Assembly: GCF_020829665.1 (NCBI RefSeq)
Contig: NZ_JAIVFT010000002.1
Span: 496,001-560,000 of the forward strand
DNA from: Nostoc sp. CHAB 5824
Lineage (GTDB): Bacteria; Cyanobacteriota; Cyanobacteriia; Cyanobacteriales; Nostocaceae
Direction: 5' to 3'
Length of the DNA stretch: 64,000 nucleotides
Numbering within the stretch: the first letter of the stretch is position 1; each line of letters begins with the position of its first letter. Shown here piece after piece: positions 1 through 9,142 of the stretch. A program made the position numbers and the translations under genes. The notes beneath the pieces were generated by a model. It was not told the DNA's origin, ran no database searches, and was given only the letters and a program-made list of their open reading frames with translations.

Positions 1-8
1 TTTAATCG

Positions 9-221
9 TTGAATTTTCTGCAAAACTTTTTCCCGATGCTGCGTAAGCTTTATCAAATAGCGTACTTTATTATACTTAAAACTGTTGAACGCTTTCATCA
101 GATGGGTATCAAACAGATTCGTTTAAATACAGCAATTGCTAATGAGGCTTCACGGCGGTTATTTGCATCTTGTGGTTTTCGATTCAGCATTATTGAAATG
201 CTGATTGAATTGAGTCATTAG
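9..221 (+). pseudogene. C-terminal remnant of a GNAT acetyltransferase
   Basis: A 70-residue frame opening with TTG, with an in-frame TAA at positions 3-5. Its second half (IKQIRLNTAIANEASRRLF, then a CGF motif) resembles the C-terminal acetyl-CoA-binding part of GNAT N-acetyltransferases, where an N..A..LF...GF pattern is typical. The family is usually about 150 residues or more, so the N-terminal half is missing. The preceding in-frame stop suggests decay, though a frameshift joining it to sequence before the window cannot be excluded. No function is inferred. Confidence 0.5.
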
Positions 222-262
222 TCACTAGTTATGAGCAAATGACTAATGACTAATGACAAAGA
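212..262. repeat. STRR heptanucleotide element (AGTCATT / AATGACA)
   Basis: GAGTCATTAGTCACTAG is followed after a short spacer by AATGACTAATGACTAATGAC. The two arms are nearly complementary, so the element can form a hairpin. It lies between the acetyltransferase remnant and the 3' end of ndhN and is the first copy of a family seen many times in this window. Confidence 0.75.
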
Positions 263-263
263 A

Positions 264-740
264 CTAACTAGCTAACAGAGTTTTTTCTAGAGAAGTCCAA
301 CGGAAGGCGCGATCGCCACCCCTCTCAATAACTACTCTCACTCGTGATTCTAGTTGAGGCAAATTCGTTAAATACTCAAGTTCCTCATTGGAAAGAATAT
401 GCCCTTCAATAATCCACAAGACCAGGCCCTTTGACTTTGGTGGTAGCTGTTCTAGATGATAATTGAGAATTGGTGGTAGATAGTACACATGACCTACTGC
501 CGCACCGCTACCATTACTTTTTTTCCCAAGATGAGGAGGTCTGACTCCATGAATTCTTGTGAGATACGCAGCTACGTCACCTAGTCCTTTAGCGGTAATG
601 TGGAGGGTGGTATAACCAGCTGCGCGTAGTCGGCGCTGATATCGACCTTCATAACCTCCTTCCAGAGGTACATACACTCCAAGAGCGCCAAATTTTTCCA
701 GATCGCGAATTAAACCATTGCCAGTGGTAATTAGTGCCAT
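264..740 (-). CDS. ndhN: NAD(P)H-quinone oxidoreductase subunit N
   Basis: A 158-residue protein matching NdhN, a peripheral subunit of the thylakoid NDH-1 complex of cyanobacteria and chloroplasts. This complex moves electrons from ferredoxin to plastoquinone in cyclic flow and respiration. Recognisable stretches are MALITTGNGLIRDLEKFG at the start, a GGYEGRYQRRLRAAGY segment and VRVVIERGGDRAFRWTSL near the end. Length is that of the family and the frame is intact. It is transcribed away from the ribosomal cluster, with about 1 kb between the two starts. No transmembrane segment is visible, in keeping with a hydrophilic-arm subunit. Confidence 0.95.
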   Translation of the reverse strand: MALITTGNGLIRDLEKFGALGVYVPLEGGYEGRYQRRLRAAGYTTLHITAKGLGDVAAYLTRIHGVRPPHLGKKSNGSGAAVGHVYYLPPILNYHLEQLPPKSKGLVLWIIEGHILSNEELEYLTNLPQLESRVRVVIERGGDRAFRWTSLEKTLLAS

Positions 741-1746
741 AGATTTTCGTCTTATCCCACTTAGATATCTCTATTATTTACCCTGAACCGATAGATTAAA
801 AGCATTTTCTTTGGGCAGTTCTTGCTGGGAGCAGAACGGAAAGAGGTAATTTTTGATTCGCTCCCTTGCCCCCTCTCCCCCAATCCCCACTCCGTGGGGC
901 CCCCGAGTCCCCCTACTCCCCCGCTTCTGCTTCTTCCCCACTCCCCAAAAATAACTCTATAAATTACTGGACAAACATAAATAAATAATTTATATTATTA
1001 GATTGTGACCAAACACGTAATTAGGCAGCCTTTTTACTGTCATTCTGAGGCAGTGTTAGCATAAAAAGCTGATAACTCAATCCAAATTGGATAATTTAAC
1101 TCAGATTGATCATAGACTGGTAAACTAAGAAAGCTTTCAGGTCTAACATTGGAGCTTATGGATGAAGAATCAAAGCCAATCCAAAGCTCCAGAGTAAACT
1201 TACTCCTGTGCCTCTGAATAAAAGCAGGCAAAATCTTAAACAATAGTTTAAGGTGTTTAAGGAAGTAAAAACTGAGCAGCAATGTTGGTTTCATGGCATT
1301 ACGTCAGTCTCAGTTAACGGATACTGGGTGGTAAAAACCGCTTAAGTCCAACTGCAACACGGCAGTAGCCAACCTCCGGGAAGCCGTCTTATGGGCGAAA
1401 ATCGGAAAACCCCGCCGACAGCGCTGCCTCCAGAAAGTGCCAGAGCAATTGCTTGGACAAAAGCATTGCTGCACACAGCTTAAAGCTGTAGCGCCTTGCA
1501 TTGATTCCAGAAGTTACTCCTTCCCAATGGGAAGGGACTTGTGACTGTTCTGGTGATCTAGTGAGTGAAGCTAAACAGATTCACCAAGCAGTACGGACAC
1601 GGTTTGTTGTGTCCGAAAGCATTTGGAGCGGTTTATTTAAACTATTCCAAATTTCGCAGGCTAAGCCAGCCTAAACTGATGCGTACAAAGCGTGTCCTCT
1701 AGAGTCCAATTTCAAGGTCAGCAAATAGAAAGGAGAACCAGTTACT
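741..1746. other. 1-kb intergenic region and rplC leader with several hairpins
   Basis: No convincing gene here; the short minus-strand frames have no recognisable protein character. Positions ~859-945 are a C-rich STRR tract (TCCCC/CCCCACT heptamers). The stretch ~1310-1746 is richer in GC and contains four simple stem-loops upstream of rplC: 1475-1489 (ACAGCT/AGCTGT), 1519-1535 (CCTTCCC/GGGAAGG), 1594-1615 (CGGACAC/GTGTCCG) and 1658-1672 (AGGCT/AGCCT). A structured 5' leader of the ribosomal operon is a reasonable inference. No transcription start can be fixed by eye. Confidence 0.5.
859..945. repeat. C-rich STRR tract
   Basis: Imperfect repeats of CCCCACT/TCCCCCA-like heptamers, interrupted by a small hairpin CCCCACTCCGTGGGG. 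Such C-rich heptamer tracts (STRR type) are known from heterocystous cyanobacteria. Shorter relatives occur at about 13170-13195. Confidence 0.65.
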
Positions 1747-2379
1747 GTGTCTGTAGGTATTCTCGGCACCAAGCTGGGCATGACCCAAATATTTGACGAA
1801 GCAGGAGTAGCCATTCCTGTGACTGTCATTCAAGCAGGGCCATGCACCGTTACACAAGTTAAAACGAAACAAACCGACGGTTATTTTGCCATTCAAGTTG
1901 GTTATGGCGAAGTTAAACCAAAGGCACTGAACAGACCACTACTGGGTCATTTGGCTAAATCATCTGCCCCAGCGTTGCGTCACCTAAATGAATATCACAC
2001 AGATAGTTCTGGTGATTATGCTTTAGGTCAACAGATTAAAGCAGATATTTTTAGTGCGGGTCAAATTGTCGATGTAGTCGGCACAAGCATCGGTCGCGGC
2101 TTCGCGGGTAACCAGAAGCGCAACAACTTTGGTCGTGGGCCAATGTCCCACGGTTCTAAAAACCACAGAGCGCCGGGTTCTATTGGTGCTGGTACAACAC
2201 CAGGTCGTGTCTATCCAGGTAAGCGGATGGCAGGTCGTTTAGGTGGCAAACGTATCACAATCCGTAAGCTGACCATAGTGCGAGTTGATGCAGAACGCAA
2301 CTTATTACTTATTAAAGGAGCAATTCCTGGTAAACCGGGTGCTCTAGTAAGTGTTGTGCCTGCAAAAGTAGTGGGATAG
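1747..2379 (+). CDS. rplC: 50S ribosomal protein L3
   Basis: L3 is a primary 23S rRNA-binding protein near the peptidyl transferase centre. The 210-residue product opens [19 protein letters not shown] and carries the L3 core [20 protein letters not shown] at about 128-147. The start is GTG at 1747 with a good AAGGAG about 13 bases upstream. It heads the cluster: rpsJ, which precedes rplC in proteobacteria, is absent, as in other cyanobacteria. A repeat element separates it from rplD by 148 bp. Confidence 0.97.
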   Translation: MSVGILGTKLGMTQIFDEAGVAIPVTVIQAGPCTVTQVKTKQTDGYFAIQVGYGEVKPKALNRPLLGHLAKSSAPALRHLNEYHTDSSGDYALGQQIKADIFSAGQIVDVVGTSIGRGFAGNQKRNNFGRGPMSHGSKNHRAPGSIGAGTTPGRVYPGKRMAGRLGGKRITIRKLTIVRVDAERNLLLIKGAIPGKPGALVSVVPAKVVG

Positions 2380-2527
2380 TCAAAAGTCATTAGTCACAAG
2401 TCATTAATCATTAGTCATTGGCTAAGGACAAATGGCAAAAGACAAATGACAAATGACGCCACGTGCTTAACTTGGGGAGACCCCAAGACCGCAGTGGCTC
2501 ACCAATGACAAAGGACAAATAACAAAG
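2380..2527. repeat. STRR element with nested palindrome, rplC-rplD spacer
   Basis: The left arm has AGTCATTAGTCA-type heptamers and the right arm has ACAAATGACAAATGAC-type heptamers, roughly complementary to it. In the middle right (2455-2510) sits a separate module with a perfect CTTGGGG/CCCCAAG hairpin (2471-2487) flanked by GCCAC...GTGGC. This module resembles, in reverse orientation, the one at 58611-58651. The rplD start follows directly, with no clear Shine-Dalgarno sequence. Confidence 0.75.
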
Positions 2528-3166
2528 ATGGTTGAAAGCGTAGTTAAAAATTGGCAAGGAGAACAGGTCGGCGAGACGACCTTCGAGTTGCGCGTTGCCA
2601 AGGAAGAAACAGCGTCTCATATTGTGCATCGCGCCTTAGTACGGCAATTGACCAATGCTCGTCAAGGAAACGCCAGTACAAAAACTCGTTCAGAAGTCAG
2701 AGGTGGCGGTCGTAAACCTTGGAGACAAAAAGGTACTGGTCGCGCTCGTGCAGGCTCTATTCGTTCACCATTGTGGCGTGGTGGTGGTGTGATCTTTGGG
2801 CCAAAGCCCAGAGACTTTAACCTCAAATTGAACCGTAAAGAGCGACGTTTAGCACTGCGGACAGCATTTGTCAGCCGCATTGAGGATTTGATCGTAGTAG
2901 AAGAATTTAGCACCGAGCTATCTCGCCCGAAGACTAAAGAATTAGTGGCAGCACTTGCCCGTTGGGGAGTAGTACCAGAAAGCAAGTCACTGTTAATCTT
3001 GTCTGAGATTGCGGATACAGATAACGTTTATTTGTCAGCTCGCAACATTGAAAATTTAAAACTAATTGCAGCAGACCAGCTAAATGTTTTTGATTTACTG
3101 CACGCTGACAAAATTGTAGTTACGGCATCAGCCCTAGAAAAAATTCAGGAGGTCTACAGTGCCTAG
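2528..3166 (+). CDS. rplD: 50S ribosomal protein L4
   Basis: L4 binds 23S rRNA and lines the exit tunnel. In E. coli it also autoregulates the S10 operon; that role is not established here. The 212-residue product has the basic tunnel-loop region [20 protein letters not shown] around residues 56-75 and an IFGPKPRDF motif. Its last 8 bases overlap rplW. The ATG lies directly at the end of the preceding repeat element. Confidence 0.97.
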   Translation: MVESVVKNWQGEQVGETTFELRVAKEETASHIVHRALVRQLTNARQGNASTKTRSEVRGGGRKPWRQKGTGRARAGSIRSPLWRGGGVIFGPKPRDFNLKLNRKERRLALRTAFVSRIEDLIVVEEFSTELSRPKTKELVAALARWGVVPESKSLLILSEIADTDNVYLSARNIENLKLIAADQLNVFDLLHADKIVVTASALEKIQEVYSA

Positions 3167-3473
3167 CTTTGACCCCCGTGACCTTGCCGACTTAGTGCGT
3201 CGCCCAATCGTCACCGAAAAAGCGACCATCCTAATGGAGCAGAATAAGTACACCTTTGAAGTAATTCCAAAGGCATCTAAGCCAGAAATCAAGGCTGCGA
3301 TCGAAGACTTGTTTCAGGTCAAGGTTGTAAAAGTCAACACAACCTTACCACCGCGTAAAAAGCGGCGCGTTGGCAAATTTATCGGTTATAAGCCCCAATA
3401 TAAGCGAGCCATTGTTACCGTCGCACCTGGGGATGAAGACAAGATTAGACAAGTTCTATTCCCAGAAGTCTAG
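3159..3473 (+). CDS. rplW: 50S ribosomal protein L23
   Basis: L23 sits at the tunnel exit and is a docking site for trigger factor and SRP. The 104-residue protein contains [20 protein letters not shown] at the N-terminus and a basic [20 protein letters not shown] segment typical of the family. It starts with GTG inside the end of rplD, behind an excellent AGGAGG, which suggests translational coupling. Confidence 0.97.
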   Translation: MPSFDPRDLADLVRRPIVTEKATILMEQNKYTFEVIPKASKPEIKAAIEDLFQVKVVKVNTTLPPRKKRRVGKFIGYKPQYKRAIVTVAPGDEDKIRQVLFPEV

Positions 3474-3615
3474 GAATTTTAGATTTTAGATTTTAGATTG
3501 AGGAGTTTAATCAATTAAGTACTAACAGATGGTCGCAATTAGTTAAACACTCATTAAATCCAAAATTCAAAATCCAAAATTAAGTAAATCCAAAATCCAA
3601 AATCCAAAATAGATT
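3474..3615. repeat. Second heptanucleotide element (ATTTTAG / CCAAAAT), rplW-rplB spacer
   Basis: The left arm repeats TTTTAGA three times and the right arm repeats CCAAAAT/AATCCAA several times. The reverse complement of the right arm (ATTTTGG) matches the left arm apart from A/G changes. The layout is the same as the AGTCATT family, but the heptamer sequence is different. Confidence 0.75.
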
Positions 3616-4479
3616 ATGGGTACTCGTTCTTATCGCCCTTATACCCCCAGCACTCGCCAAGTTACAATCTCTGACTTTGCGGAAATCACAAAAACCGAGC
3701 CAGAGAAATCTTTAACAACCTCGAAGCATCGCGCTAAAGGTCGCAATAATACCGGGCGGATTACCAGTCGTCGCCGGGGTGGCGGACACAAACAACTTTA
3801 CCGGATCATCGATTTTAAAAGGGATAAACATAATATTCCTGCCAAAGTCGCAGCAATTGAATACGATCCTAACCGCAATGCCCGAATTGCTCTTTTGTAT
3901 TACCAAGATGGCGAAAAACGGTACATCCTCCATCCCAACGGGTTGAAAGTTGGAACAATAATTATTGCTGGGCCTGAGGCTCCCTTTGAAGATGGTAATG
4001 CTTTACCTCTGTCAAAGATTCCTTTAGGTACTGGTGTTCACAACGTAGAACTGACCCCTGGTAAAGGTGGTCAAATCGTTCGTGCTGCTGGTGCTAGCGC
4101 TCAAGTTGTGGCAAAAGAAGGTAATTATGTAACCCTCAAGTTGCCTTCAGGAGAAGTCCGCTTGATTCGGCGCGAGTGCTACGCCACCATTGGGCAAGTA
4201 GGCAACACCGATGCGAGAAACCTGAGTGCAGGTAAAGCAGGGCGAAATCGCTGGAAAGGTCGCCGTCCTAAAGTTAGAGGTAGCGTCATGAACCCAGTGG
4301 ATCACCCACATGGTGGTGGTGAGGGTAGGGCACCTATCGGTAGATCGGGGCCTGTTACACCTTGGGGTAAACCTACATTGGGCGCGAAGACACGCAATCG
4401 TAAGAAACTTAGCAGCAAATTGATTGTGCGTCGTCGGCGTAAGTCTTCCAAGCGCGGTCGCGGTGGTCGTGAATCATAG
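3616..4479 (+). CDS. rplB: 50S ribosomal protein L2
   Basis: L2 is needed for subunit association and peptidyl transferase assembly. The 287-residue product has the family signatures [19 protein letters not shown] near the N-terminus and [19 protein letters not shown] near the C-terminus, with a basic tail ending in KRGRGGRES. It begins [15 protein letters not shown]. The gene is flanked on both sides by ATTTTAG-type repeat elements, so it stands apart within the operon. Confidence 0.98.
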   Translation: MGTRSYRPYTPSTRQVTISDFAEITKTEPEKSLTTSKHRAKGRNNTGRITSRRRGGGHKQLYRIIDFKRDKHNIPAKVAAIEYDPNRNARIALLYYQDGEKRYILHPNGLKVGTIIIAGPEAPFEDGNALPLSKIPLGTGVHNVELTPGKGGQIVRAAGASAQVVAKEGNYVTLKLPSGEVRLIRRECYATIGQVGNTDARNLSAGKAGRNRWKGRRPKVRGSVMNPVDHPHGGGEGRAPIGRSGPVTPWGKPTLGAKTRNRKKLSSKLIVRRRRKSSKRGRGGRES

Positions 4480-4621
4480 AATTTTAGATTTTAGATTTTG
4501 GATTTTAGATCGGGGTCTACTTGTGAACATTGAAAATTTGTGAAACTTGATAAGACACCTAATTATCCAAAATCCGAAATTCTAAATCCTAAATCCTAAA
4601 TCCTAAATCCAAAATTGAACT
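4480..4621. repeat. ATTTTAG / ATCCTAAA repeat element, rplB-rpsS spacer
   Basis: The left arm ATTTTAGATTTTAGATTTTG is followed by about 60 bp of unique sequence, then a right arm of ATCCTAA heptamers. The reverse complement (TTAGGAT) again matches the left arm imperfectly. The rpsS start follows immediately, without a clear Shine-Dalgarno sequence. Confidence 0.75.
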
Positions 4622-4900
4622 ATGGGTCGTTCTCTAAAAAAAGGTCCTTTCGTTGCGGATCATCTCCTAAAGAAAATTGAAAAGCTCAACGACAACAACA
4701 GAAAAGAAGTTATTAAAACTTGGTCAAGAGCTTCGACAATTTTGCCTCTAATGGTAGGTCATACTATAGCTGTTCACAACGGCCGCCAACACGTTCCAGT
4801 TTTTGTAAATGAACAAATGGTGGGACACAAGTTGGGTGAATTTGCCCCGACACGCACCTACAGGGGTCATGGAAAAAGTGACAAAAAAGCAGGTAGGTAG
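4622..4900 (+). CDS. rpsS: 30S ribosomal protein S19
   Basis: S19 sits in the head of the small subunit next to S13. The 92-residue protein starts [20 protein letters not shown] and has the family stretch [20 protein letters not shown], ending in basic GKSDKKAGR. Length is normal. A repeat element precedes it and another follows. Confidence 0.98.
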   Translation: MGRSLKKGPFVADHLLKKIEKLNDNNRKEVIKTWSRASTILPLMVGHTIAVHNGRQHVPVFVNEQMVGHKLGEFAPTRTYRGHGKSDKKAGR

Positions 4901-4975
4901 TCATTAGTCATGAAGTCATTAGTCATTAGCTAAAGACAAGTGACAAATGACAAATGACAAATGACAAAATTGGAG
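4901..4975. repeat. STRR element, rpsS-rplV spacer
   Basis: AGTCATTAGTCATGAAGTCAT is followed by GTGACAAATGACAAATGACA. The arms are complementary except for the A/T position between units. The last ATGACAA of the array supplies a possible upstream start for rplV at 4961, which is probably not the real one. Confidence 0.75.
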
Positions 4976-4981
4976 AAAACT

Positions 4982-5338
4982 ATGGCTACTAATACTACTG
5001 AAGTAAAAGCGATCGCTCGTTTTATCCGCATCTCGGCCTACAAAGTGCGGCGGGTACTCGATCAAATTCGGGGGCGATCGTACCGAGAAGCGCTAATCAT
5101 CCTAGAATTCATGCCCTATCGTGCCACTGAACCGATATTGAAGGTTCTCAGAAGCGCTGCTGCCAATGCCGAACACAACGCTGGGTTAGATCGGACTCAA
5201 CTAGTGATTACTCAGGCGTATGCCGATCAAGGGCCATCACTGAAGCGGTTCCAACCAAGAGCGCAAGGTCGAGCTTACCAAATTCGCAAGCCGACATGTC
5301 ATATTACTGTGGCTGTTGCAGCTGCCCCAGAAAAATAA
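4982..5338 (+). CDS. rplV: 50S ribosomal protein L22
   Basis: L22 lines the exit tunnel and is a determinant of macrolide sensitivity. From the ATG at 4982 the product has 118 residues, [23 protein letters not shown] onward in meaning, with the tunnel hairpin region [20 protein letters not shown]. An in-frame ATG at 4961 lies inside the repeat array. The 4982 start is preferred because TTGGAGAAAACT gives a ribosome binding site just before it and family members begin near here. Confidence 0.95.
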   Translation: MATNTTEVKAIARFIRISAYKVRRVLDQIRGRSYREALIILEFMPYRATEPILKVLRSAAANAEHNAGLDRTQLVITQAYADQGPSLKRFQPRAQGRAYQIRKPTCHITVAVAAAPEK

Positions 5339-5386
5339 GCTACACGAATAAATTGCGTAAAGTAATAAATTTTAGAGGAAGCATTC

Positions 5387-6169
5387 GTGGGACAGAAGAT
5401 TCATCCAGTTGGTTTTCGCCTGGGTATTACACATGAGCATCAATCCCGTTGGTTTGCTGTTCCTGATCGCTATCCAGAACTTCTACAAGAAGACCACAAA
5501 CTCCGTCAATACATAGAACAAAAGCTGGGTAGACTTGCTCAAAACAACGCTGGGATTTCCGAGGTGCGGATTGAGCGCAAAGCTGACCAAATCGACTTAG
5601 AGGTACGCACAGCTAGACCAGGCGTAGTAGTGGGCCGTGGTGGGCAAGGTATCGAATCCTTACGTACCGGACTCCAAGGGTTGTTGGGTAGTAATCGCCA
5701 AATTCGCATTAACGTAGTTGAAGTCCAACGAGTTGATGCTGATGCCTACTTAATAGCGGAATACATTGCTCAACAACTGGAACGCCGGGTTTCCTTTCGG
5801 CGGGTAGTGCGACAAGCGATTCAGCGTGCCCAACGCGCTGGTGTCCAAGGTATTAAAGTCCAAGTTAGCGGTCGGCTCAACGGTGCAGAAATTGCCCGGA
5901 CAGAGTGGACTCGTGAAGGTAGAGTACCTTTACATACCTTACGGGCTGACATTGACTACTCTTATTGCACAGCAAAAACTGTTTACGGCATTTTGGGTAT
6001 CAAAGTATGGGTGTTTAAGGGAGAAATTATTCCGGGACAGGAAGAAACCCCACTACCACCAGCAAGCCGTGATCGTGAACGCGATCCCCGCGATCGCGAA
6101 CGTGAACCCCGTCGCCGTCAACAACAACGTCGTCGCCAGCAATTTGAAGACCGCTCCAATGAAGGATAA
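5387..6169 (+). CDS. rpsC: 30S ribosomal protein S3 with long basic C-terminal tail
   Basis: S3 helps form the mRNA entry channel and has helicase activity in E. coli. The 260-residue product begins [20 protein letters not shown], has a KH domain with GRGG at 83-86, and ends in a charged tail of Arg/Asp/Glu/Gln repeats ([13 protein letters not shown], then [11 protein letters not shown]). The start is GTG behind GAGGAA. The tail is encoded by repeated CGTGATCGCGAACG-like DNA containing a HIP1-type site. That suggests tail growth by short repeat expansion. Confidence 0.97.
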   Translation: MGQKIHPVGFRLGITHEHQSRWFAVPDRYPELLQEDHKLRQYIEQKLGRLAQNNAGISEVRIERKADQIDLEVRTARPGVVVGRGGQGIESLRTGLQGLLGSNRQIRINVVEVQRVDADAYLIAEYIAQQLERRVSFRRVVRQAIQRAQRAGVQGIKVQVSGRLNGAEIARTEWTREGRVPLHTLRADIDYSYCTAKTVYGILGIKVWVFKGEIIPGQEETPLPPASRDRERDPRDREREPRRRQQQRRRQQFEDRSNEG

Positions 6170-6256
6170 ATCGTCATTAGTCATTAGTCATTAGTCATTA
6201 GTAAATGGCAGATGACAAATGACAAATGGCAAATGACAAATGACAAGTGACAAACC
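6170..6256. repeat. STRR element, rpsC-rplP spacer
   Basis: Four left-arm units (GTCATTAGTCATTAGTCATT) are followed by five or so ACAAATG/ACAAGTG units. The arms are close together, making this one of the cleanest hairpin-capable copies. The rplP ATG follows the array with no Shine-Dalgarno sequence visible. Confidence 0.8.
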
Positions 6257-6682
6257 ATGTTAAGCCCTAGAAGAACTAAATTCCGCAAACAACAGCGCGG
6301 ACGGATGGAGGGACTAGCCAGCCGTGGTAGCACCCTTAACTTCGGTGATTTTGCACTCCAAGCACAAGAACCTGCTTGGATTACCTCTCGGCAAATCGAG
6401 GCTTCCCGTCGGGCAATGACTCGTTATATTCGTCGGGGTGGGCAAATCTGGATTCGGATTTTCCCTGATAAACCTGTAACCATGCGTCCTGCTGAAACCC
6501 GGATGGGTTCAGGTAAAGGTTCGCCAGAGTTTTGGGTAGCAGTAGTCAAGCCAGGGCGAATTTTGTTTGAAATCGGTGGGGTTTCTGAAGAAATCGCCCG
6601 TGAAGCTATGCGTTTGGCTTCATTTAAATTGCCCATAAAAACTAAGTTTATTGTGCGCTCTCAACCACAGGAGCAGGAGTAG
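6257..6682 (+). CDS. rplP: 50S ribosomal protein L16
   Basis: L16 organises the A-site region of 23S rRNA. The 141-residue protein starts [19 protein letters not shown] and contains [24 protein letters not shown], in meaning the universal L16 core. Only three bases separate its stop from rpmC, so L16, L29 and S17 are tightly linked. Confidence 0.97.
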   Translation: MLSPRRTKFRKQQRGRMEGLASRGSTLNFGDFALQAQEPAWITSRQIEASRRAMTRYIRRGGQIWIRIFPDKPVTMRPAETRMGSGKGSPEFWVAVVKPGRILFEIGGVSEEIAREAMRLASFKLPIKTKFIVRSQPQEQE

Positions 6683-6685
6683 CTT

Positions 6686-6913
6686 ATGCCTCTTCCCAAG
6701 ATTTCAGAAGCTAGAGAATTAAGTGACGAGAAACTTTCTGAAGAAATTGTCGCGATCAAAAGACAACTATTTCAGTTGCGCTTGCAAAAAGCTACAAGAC
6801 AATTAGAAAAGCCCCACCAGTTCCGACAAATGCGACACCGTTTAGCCCAGTTGCTGACGCTAGAGACAGAACGCAAACGGGCAGCAAGTCAATCGGCTAA
6901 AGAAGAAAAGTAG
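6686..6913 (+). CDS. rpmC: 50S ribosomal protein L29
   Basis: L29 lies at the tunnel exit next to L23. The 75-residue product has the usual two-helix pattern with LRLQKATRQLEKPHQFRQMR. It starts with ATG behind GGAG and is separated from rpsQ by 6 bp. Confidence 0.95.
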   Translation: MPLPKISEARELSDEKLSEEIVAIKRQLFQLRLQKATRQLEKPHQFRQMRHRLAQLLTLETERKRAASQSAKEEK

Positions 6914-6919
6914 GAGATT

Positions 6920-7168
6920 ATGGCAGTTAAAGAACGAGTTGGCTTGGTAGTGAGCGATAAAATGCAAAAAACTGTGGTAGTCGCTATAGAAAACCGCGCT
7001 CCTCACCCCAAGTACGGCAAAATTGTGGTTAACACCCAACGATATAAAGTTCACGACGAAGAAAATAAGTGTAAAGTAGGCGATCGCGTTCGCATTCAGG
7101 AAACAAGACCCCTGAGCAAAACCAAGCGCTGGAAAATCACAGAAGTCCTGAACGTCAAGCCTACTTAA
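6920..7168 (+). CDS. rpsQ: 30S ribosomal protein S17
   Basis: S17 is a primary 16S rRNA binder. The 82-residue protein has the OB-fold pattern [20 protein letters not shown] and the motif [18 protein letters not shown] near the C-terminus. It starts with ATG after TAGGAGATT. Length is normal. Confidence 0.96.
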   Translation: MAVKERVGLVVSDKMQKTVVVAIENRAPHPKYGKIVVNTQRYKVHDEENKCKVGDRVRIQETRPLSKTKRWKITEVLNVKPT

Positions 7169-7214
7169 ACCTCATCGTTGTTAGAAATTAACAACATTAC
7201 AAGGGAGAATAATT

Positions 7215-7583
7215 GTGATTCAACCCCAGACTTATCTGAATGTCGCAGATAATAGCGGCGCCCGTAAACTAATGTGCATCCGCATCTTAGGTGGAGGCAA
7301 CCGCCGTTATGGTTTTATCGGCGATAAGATTATCGCTGTTGTCAAAGATGCTACACCAAACATGGCTGTAAAAAAGTCTGATGTTGTGGAAGCAGTAATT
7401 GTCCGTACTCGTAAAGCCGTAAGTCGTGACAGTGGCATGAGTATTCGCTTTGATGATAACGCCGCTGTGATTATCAACAAAGACGGGAACCCTAGAGGCA
7501 CAAGGGTTTTTGGCCCAGTTGCACGGGAACTGCGCGATAAAAACTTTACCAAAATCGTTTCTCTGGCTCCGGAGGTGCTTTAA
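7215..7583 (+). CDS. rplN: 50S ribosomal protein L14
   Basis: L14 forms an inter-subunit bridge and is also the known partner of RsfS, whose gene is in this window at 39907. The 122-residue product begins [20 protein letters not shown] and ends [12 protein letters not shown]. It starts with GTG behind AAGGGAG and shares its last base with the rplX start (TAATG overlap). Confidence 0.97.
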   Translation: MIQPQTYLNVADNSGARKLMCIRILGGGNRRYGFIGDKIIAVVKDATPNMAVKKSDVVEAVIVRTRKAVSRDSGMSIRFDDNAAVIINKDGNPRGTRVFGPVARELRDKNFTKIVSLAPEVL

Positions 7584-7936
7584 TGGCAACCAAACAGGGT
7601 ACGCCCAAAGTATTCCATAAAATGCACGTGAAAACTGGCGACACCGTACAAGTGATTGCTGGCAAAGACAAAGGAAAAGTTGGTGAAATTATCCAGGCAC
7701 TTCCCCAACTGAGTAAAGTTGTCGTCAAAGGTGTCAACATTAAAACCAAACACGTCAAACCCCAACAAGAAGGTGAATCAGGGCGGATTCTCACCCAGGA
7801 ATTCCCGATTCATAGCTCGAACGTGATGCTTTATTCCACCAAGCAAAACGTTGCTAGTCGTGTTTGTTATACCTTTACCTCAGAAGGTAAAAAAGTCAGA
7901 AAACTCAAAAAAACTGGCGAGATTCTAGATAAATAG
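7583..7936 (+). CDS. rplX: 50S ribosomal protein L24
   Basis: L24 is an assembly initiator of the large subunit. The 117-residue protein contains a KOW motif ([20 protein letters not shown], about residues 13-32). Its ATG overlaps the rplN stop by one base behind a GGAGG, so translation is probably coupled. An STRR element follows. Confidence 0.96.
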   Translation: MATKQGTPKVFHKMHVKTGDTVQVIAGKDKGKVGEIIQALPQLSKVVVKGVNIKTKHVKPQQEGESGRILTQEFPIHSSNVMLYSTKQNVASRVCYTFTSEGKKVRKLKKTGEILDK

Positions 7937-8025
7937 TCATTAGTCATTGGTCATTAGTCATTAAGTTATTAGTAAAAAGACAAATAACAAAAGACAAAGG
8001 ACAAATAACAAAGGACAATAAAAGT
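7937..8025. repeat. STRR element, rplX-rplE spacer
   Basis: GTCATTAGTCATTGGTCATTAGTCATT is read in heptamers, then after a short gap GACAAATAACAAAAGACAAAG units. The right arm is more degenerate than in other copies. About 35 bp of unique sequence follows before the rplE ATG. Confidence 0.75.
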
Positions 8026-8062
8026 TCCCTGACCAAGCCCAGGGATATCAGGACAAAAAACT

Positions 8063-8611
8063 ATGGCGACAACAAGACTCAAAAGCTTATATCAAGAGAC
8101 AATCGTCCCCAAACTGATCAATCAGTTTCAATATACCAACGTTCATCAAGTACCGAAGTTGGTAAAGGTTACTATTAACCGGGGTTTGGGTGAAGCAGCT
8201 CAAAATGCGAAGTCGCTAGAAGCATCAATTAACGAAATTGCCTTAGTCACTGGTCAAAAACCAGTGGTGACACGGGCGAAAAAGGCGATCGCTGGCTTTA
8301 AAATTCGTCAAGGGATGCCTGTGGGGATCATGGTTACCCTCAGAGCCGAGCGGATGTATGCCTTTTTTGACCGACTCGTTAGCCTATCACTGCCCAGAAT
8401 TCGAGATTTTCGCGGCGTTAGCCCTAAAAGCTTTGACGGACGGGGTAACTATACTCTGGGTGTGAGAGAACAGCTAATTTTTCCAGAAGTCGAGTACGAC
8501 AGCATCGATCAAGTGCGTGGGATGGATATTTCTATCATCACCACAGCAAAAAACGACGAAGAGGGTCGCGCCTTACTTAAAGAATTAGGAATGCCCTTTC
8601 GCGATCAATAA
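8063..8611 (+). CDS. rplE: 50S ribosomal protein L5
   Basis: L5 binds 5S rRNA and contacts the P-site tRNA. The 182-residue product has [19 protein letters not shown], the [19 protein letters not shown] motif and [20 protein letters not shown]. It is followed directly by rpsH, 20 bp away. The rpsN gene that lies between these two in many bacteria is absent. Confidence 0.97.
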   Translation: MATTRLKSLYQETIVPKLINQFQYTNVHQVPKLVKVTINRGLGEAAQNAKSLEASINEIALVTGQKPVVTRAKKAIAGFKIRQGMPVGIMVTLRAERMYAFFDRLVSLSLPRIRDFRGVSPKSFDGRGNYTLGVREQLIFPEVEYDSIDQVRGMDISIITTAKNDEEGRALLKELGMPFRDQ

Positions 8612-8631
8612 GTTCATCTATAGAGGGAACG

Positions 8632-9033
8632 ATGGCGGCTAACGACACAATTGCAGATATGCTGACGCGCATCCGCAATGCCAACCTGGCGCGGCATCAA
8701 ACTACACAAGTGCCAGCTACAAAAATGACCCGGAGTATTGCCAAAGTACTACGGGAGGAAGGCTTTATTGCTGAAATAGAAGAAGCAGAAGAAGGGGTAA
8801 AGCACAATCTTGTGATTTCCCTGAAATACAAGGGGAAAAATCGTCAGCCTCTGATCACCGCCTTAAAGCGAGTGAGTAAGCCAGGCTTGCGTGTTTACTC
8901 CAATAGAAAAGAATTACCAAGGGTACTAGGCGGCATTGGCATTGCCATTATTTCTACATCCAGTGGCATTATGACTGACCGCGAAGCGCGGCGTCAGAAC
9001 TTGGGTGGCGAAGTGCTTTGTTACGTTTGGTAG
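8632..9033 (+). CDS. rpsH: 30S ribosomal protein S8
   Basis: S8 is a primary binder of the central 16S domain. The 133-residue protein starts [20 protein letters not shown] and ends with the family motif [20 protein letters not shown]. It starts with ATG behind AGAGGGAACG. In E. coli S8 regulates the spc operon; nothing in the sequence here proves that. Confidence 0.97.
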   Translation: MAANDTIADMLTRIRNANLARHQTTQVPATKMTRSIAKVLREEGFIAEIEEAEEGVKHNLVISLKYKGKNRQPLITALKRVSKPGLRVYSNRKELPRVLGGIGIAIISTSSGIMTDREARRQNLGGEVLCYVW

Positions 9034-9142
9034 TCATTAGTCATTAGTCATTTGTCATTAGTGAAAGACAAAAGGCAAAGGACATAGACGCCCGGAGGGC
9101 GGCTTCCCGAAGGGTGGGACAAATAACAAAGGACAAAAAGTC
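9034..9142. repeat. STRR element with nested CTTCCCG module, rpsH-rplF spacer
   Basis: The left arm is GTCATTAGTCATTAGTCATT and the right arm GACAAATAACAAAGGACAAA. Between them at 9081-9120 is an inserted module with GCCC/GGGC (9090-9100) and CCCGAAGGG stems. A relative lies at 10101-10136 at the same position of another element, so the module has entered the STRR at the same point more than once, or the composite was copied. Confidence 0.75.

Noticed and set aside
1040..1501. Short minus-strand frames before rplC
   Set aside because: No recognisable composition or ribosome binding site; the region has leader-like hairpins instead.
2662..2985. 107-residue minus frame in rplD
   Set aside because: Antisense shadow of a conserved ribosomal gene with no protein character; the same holds for other long antisense frames in rpsE, rplX, secY and prfA.
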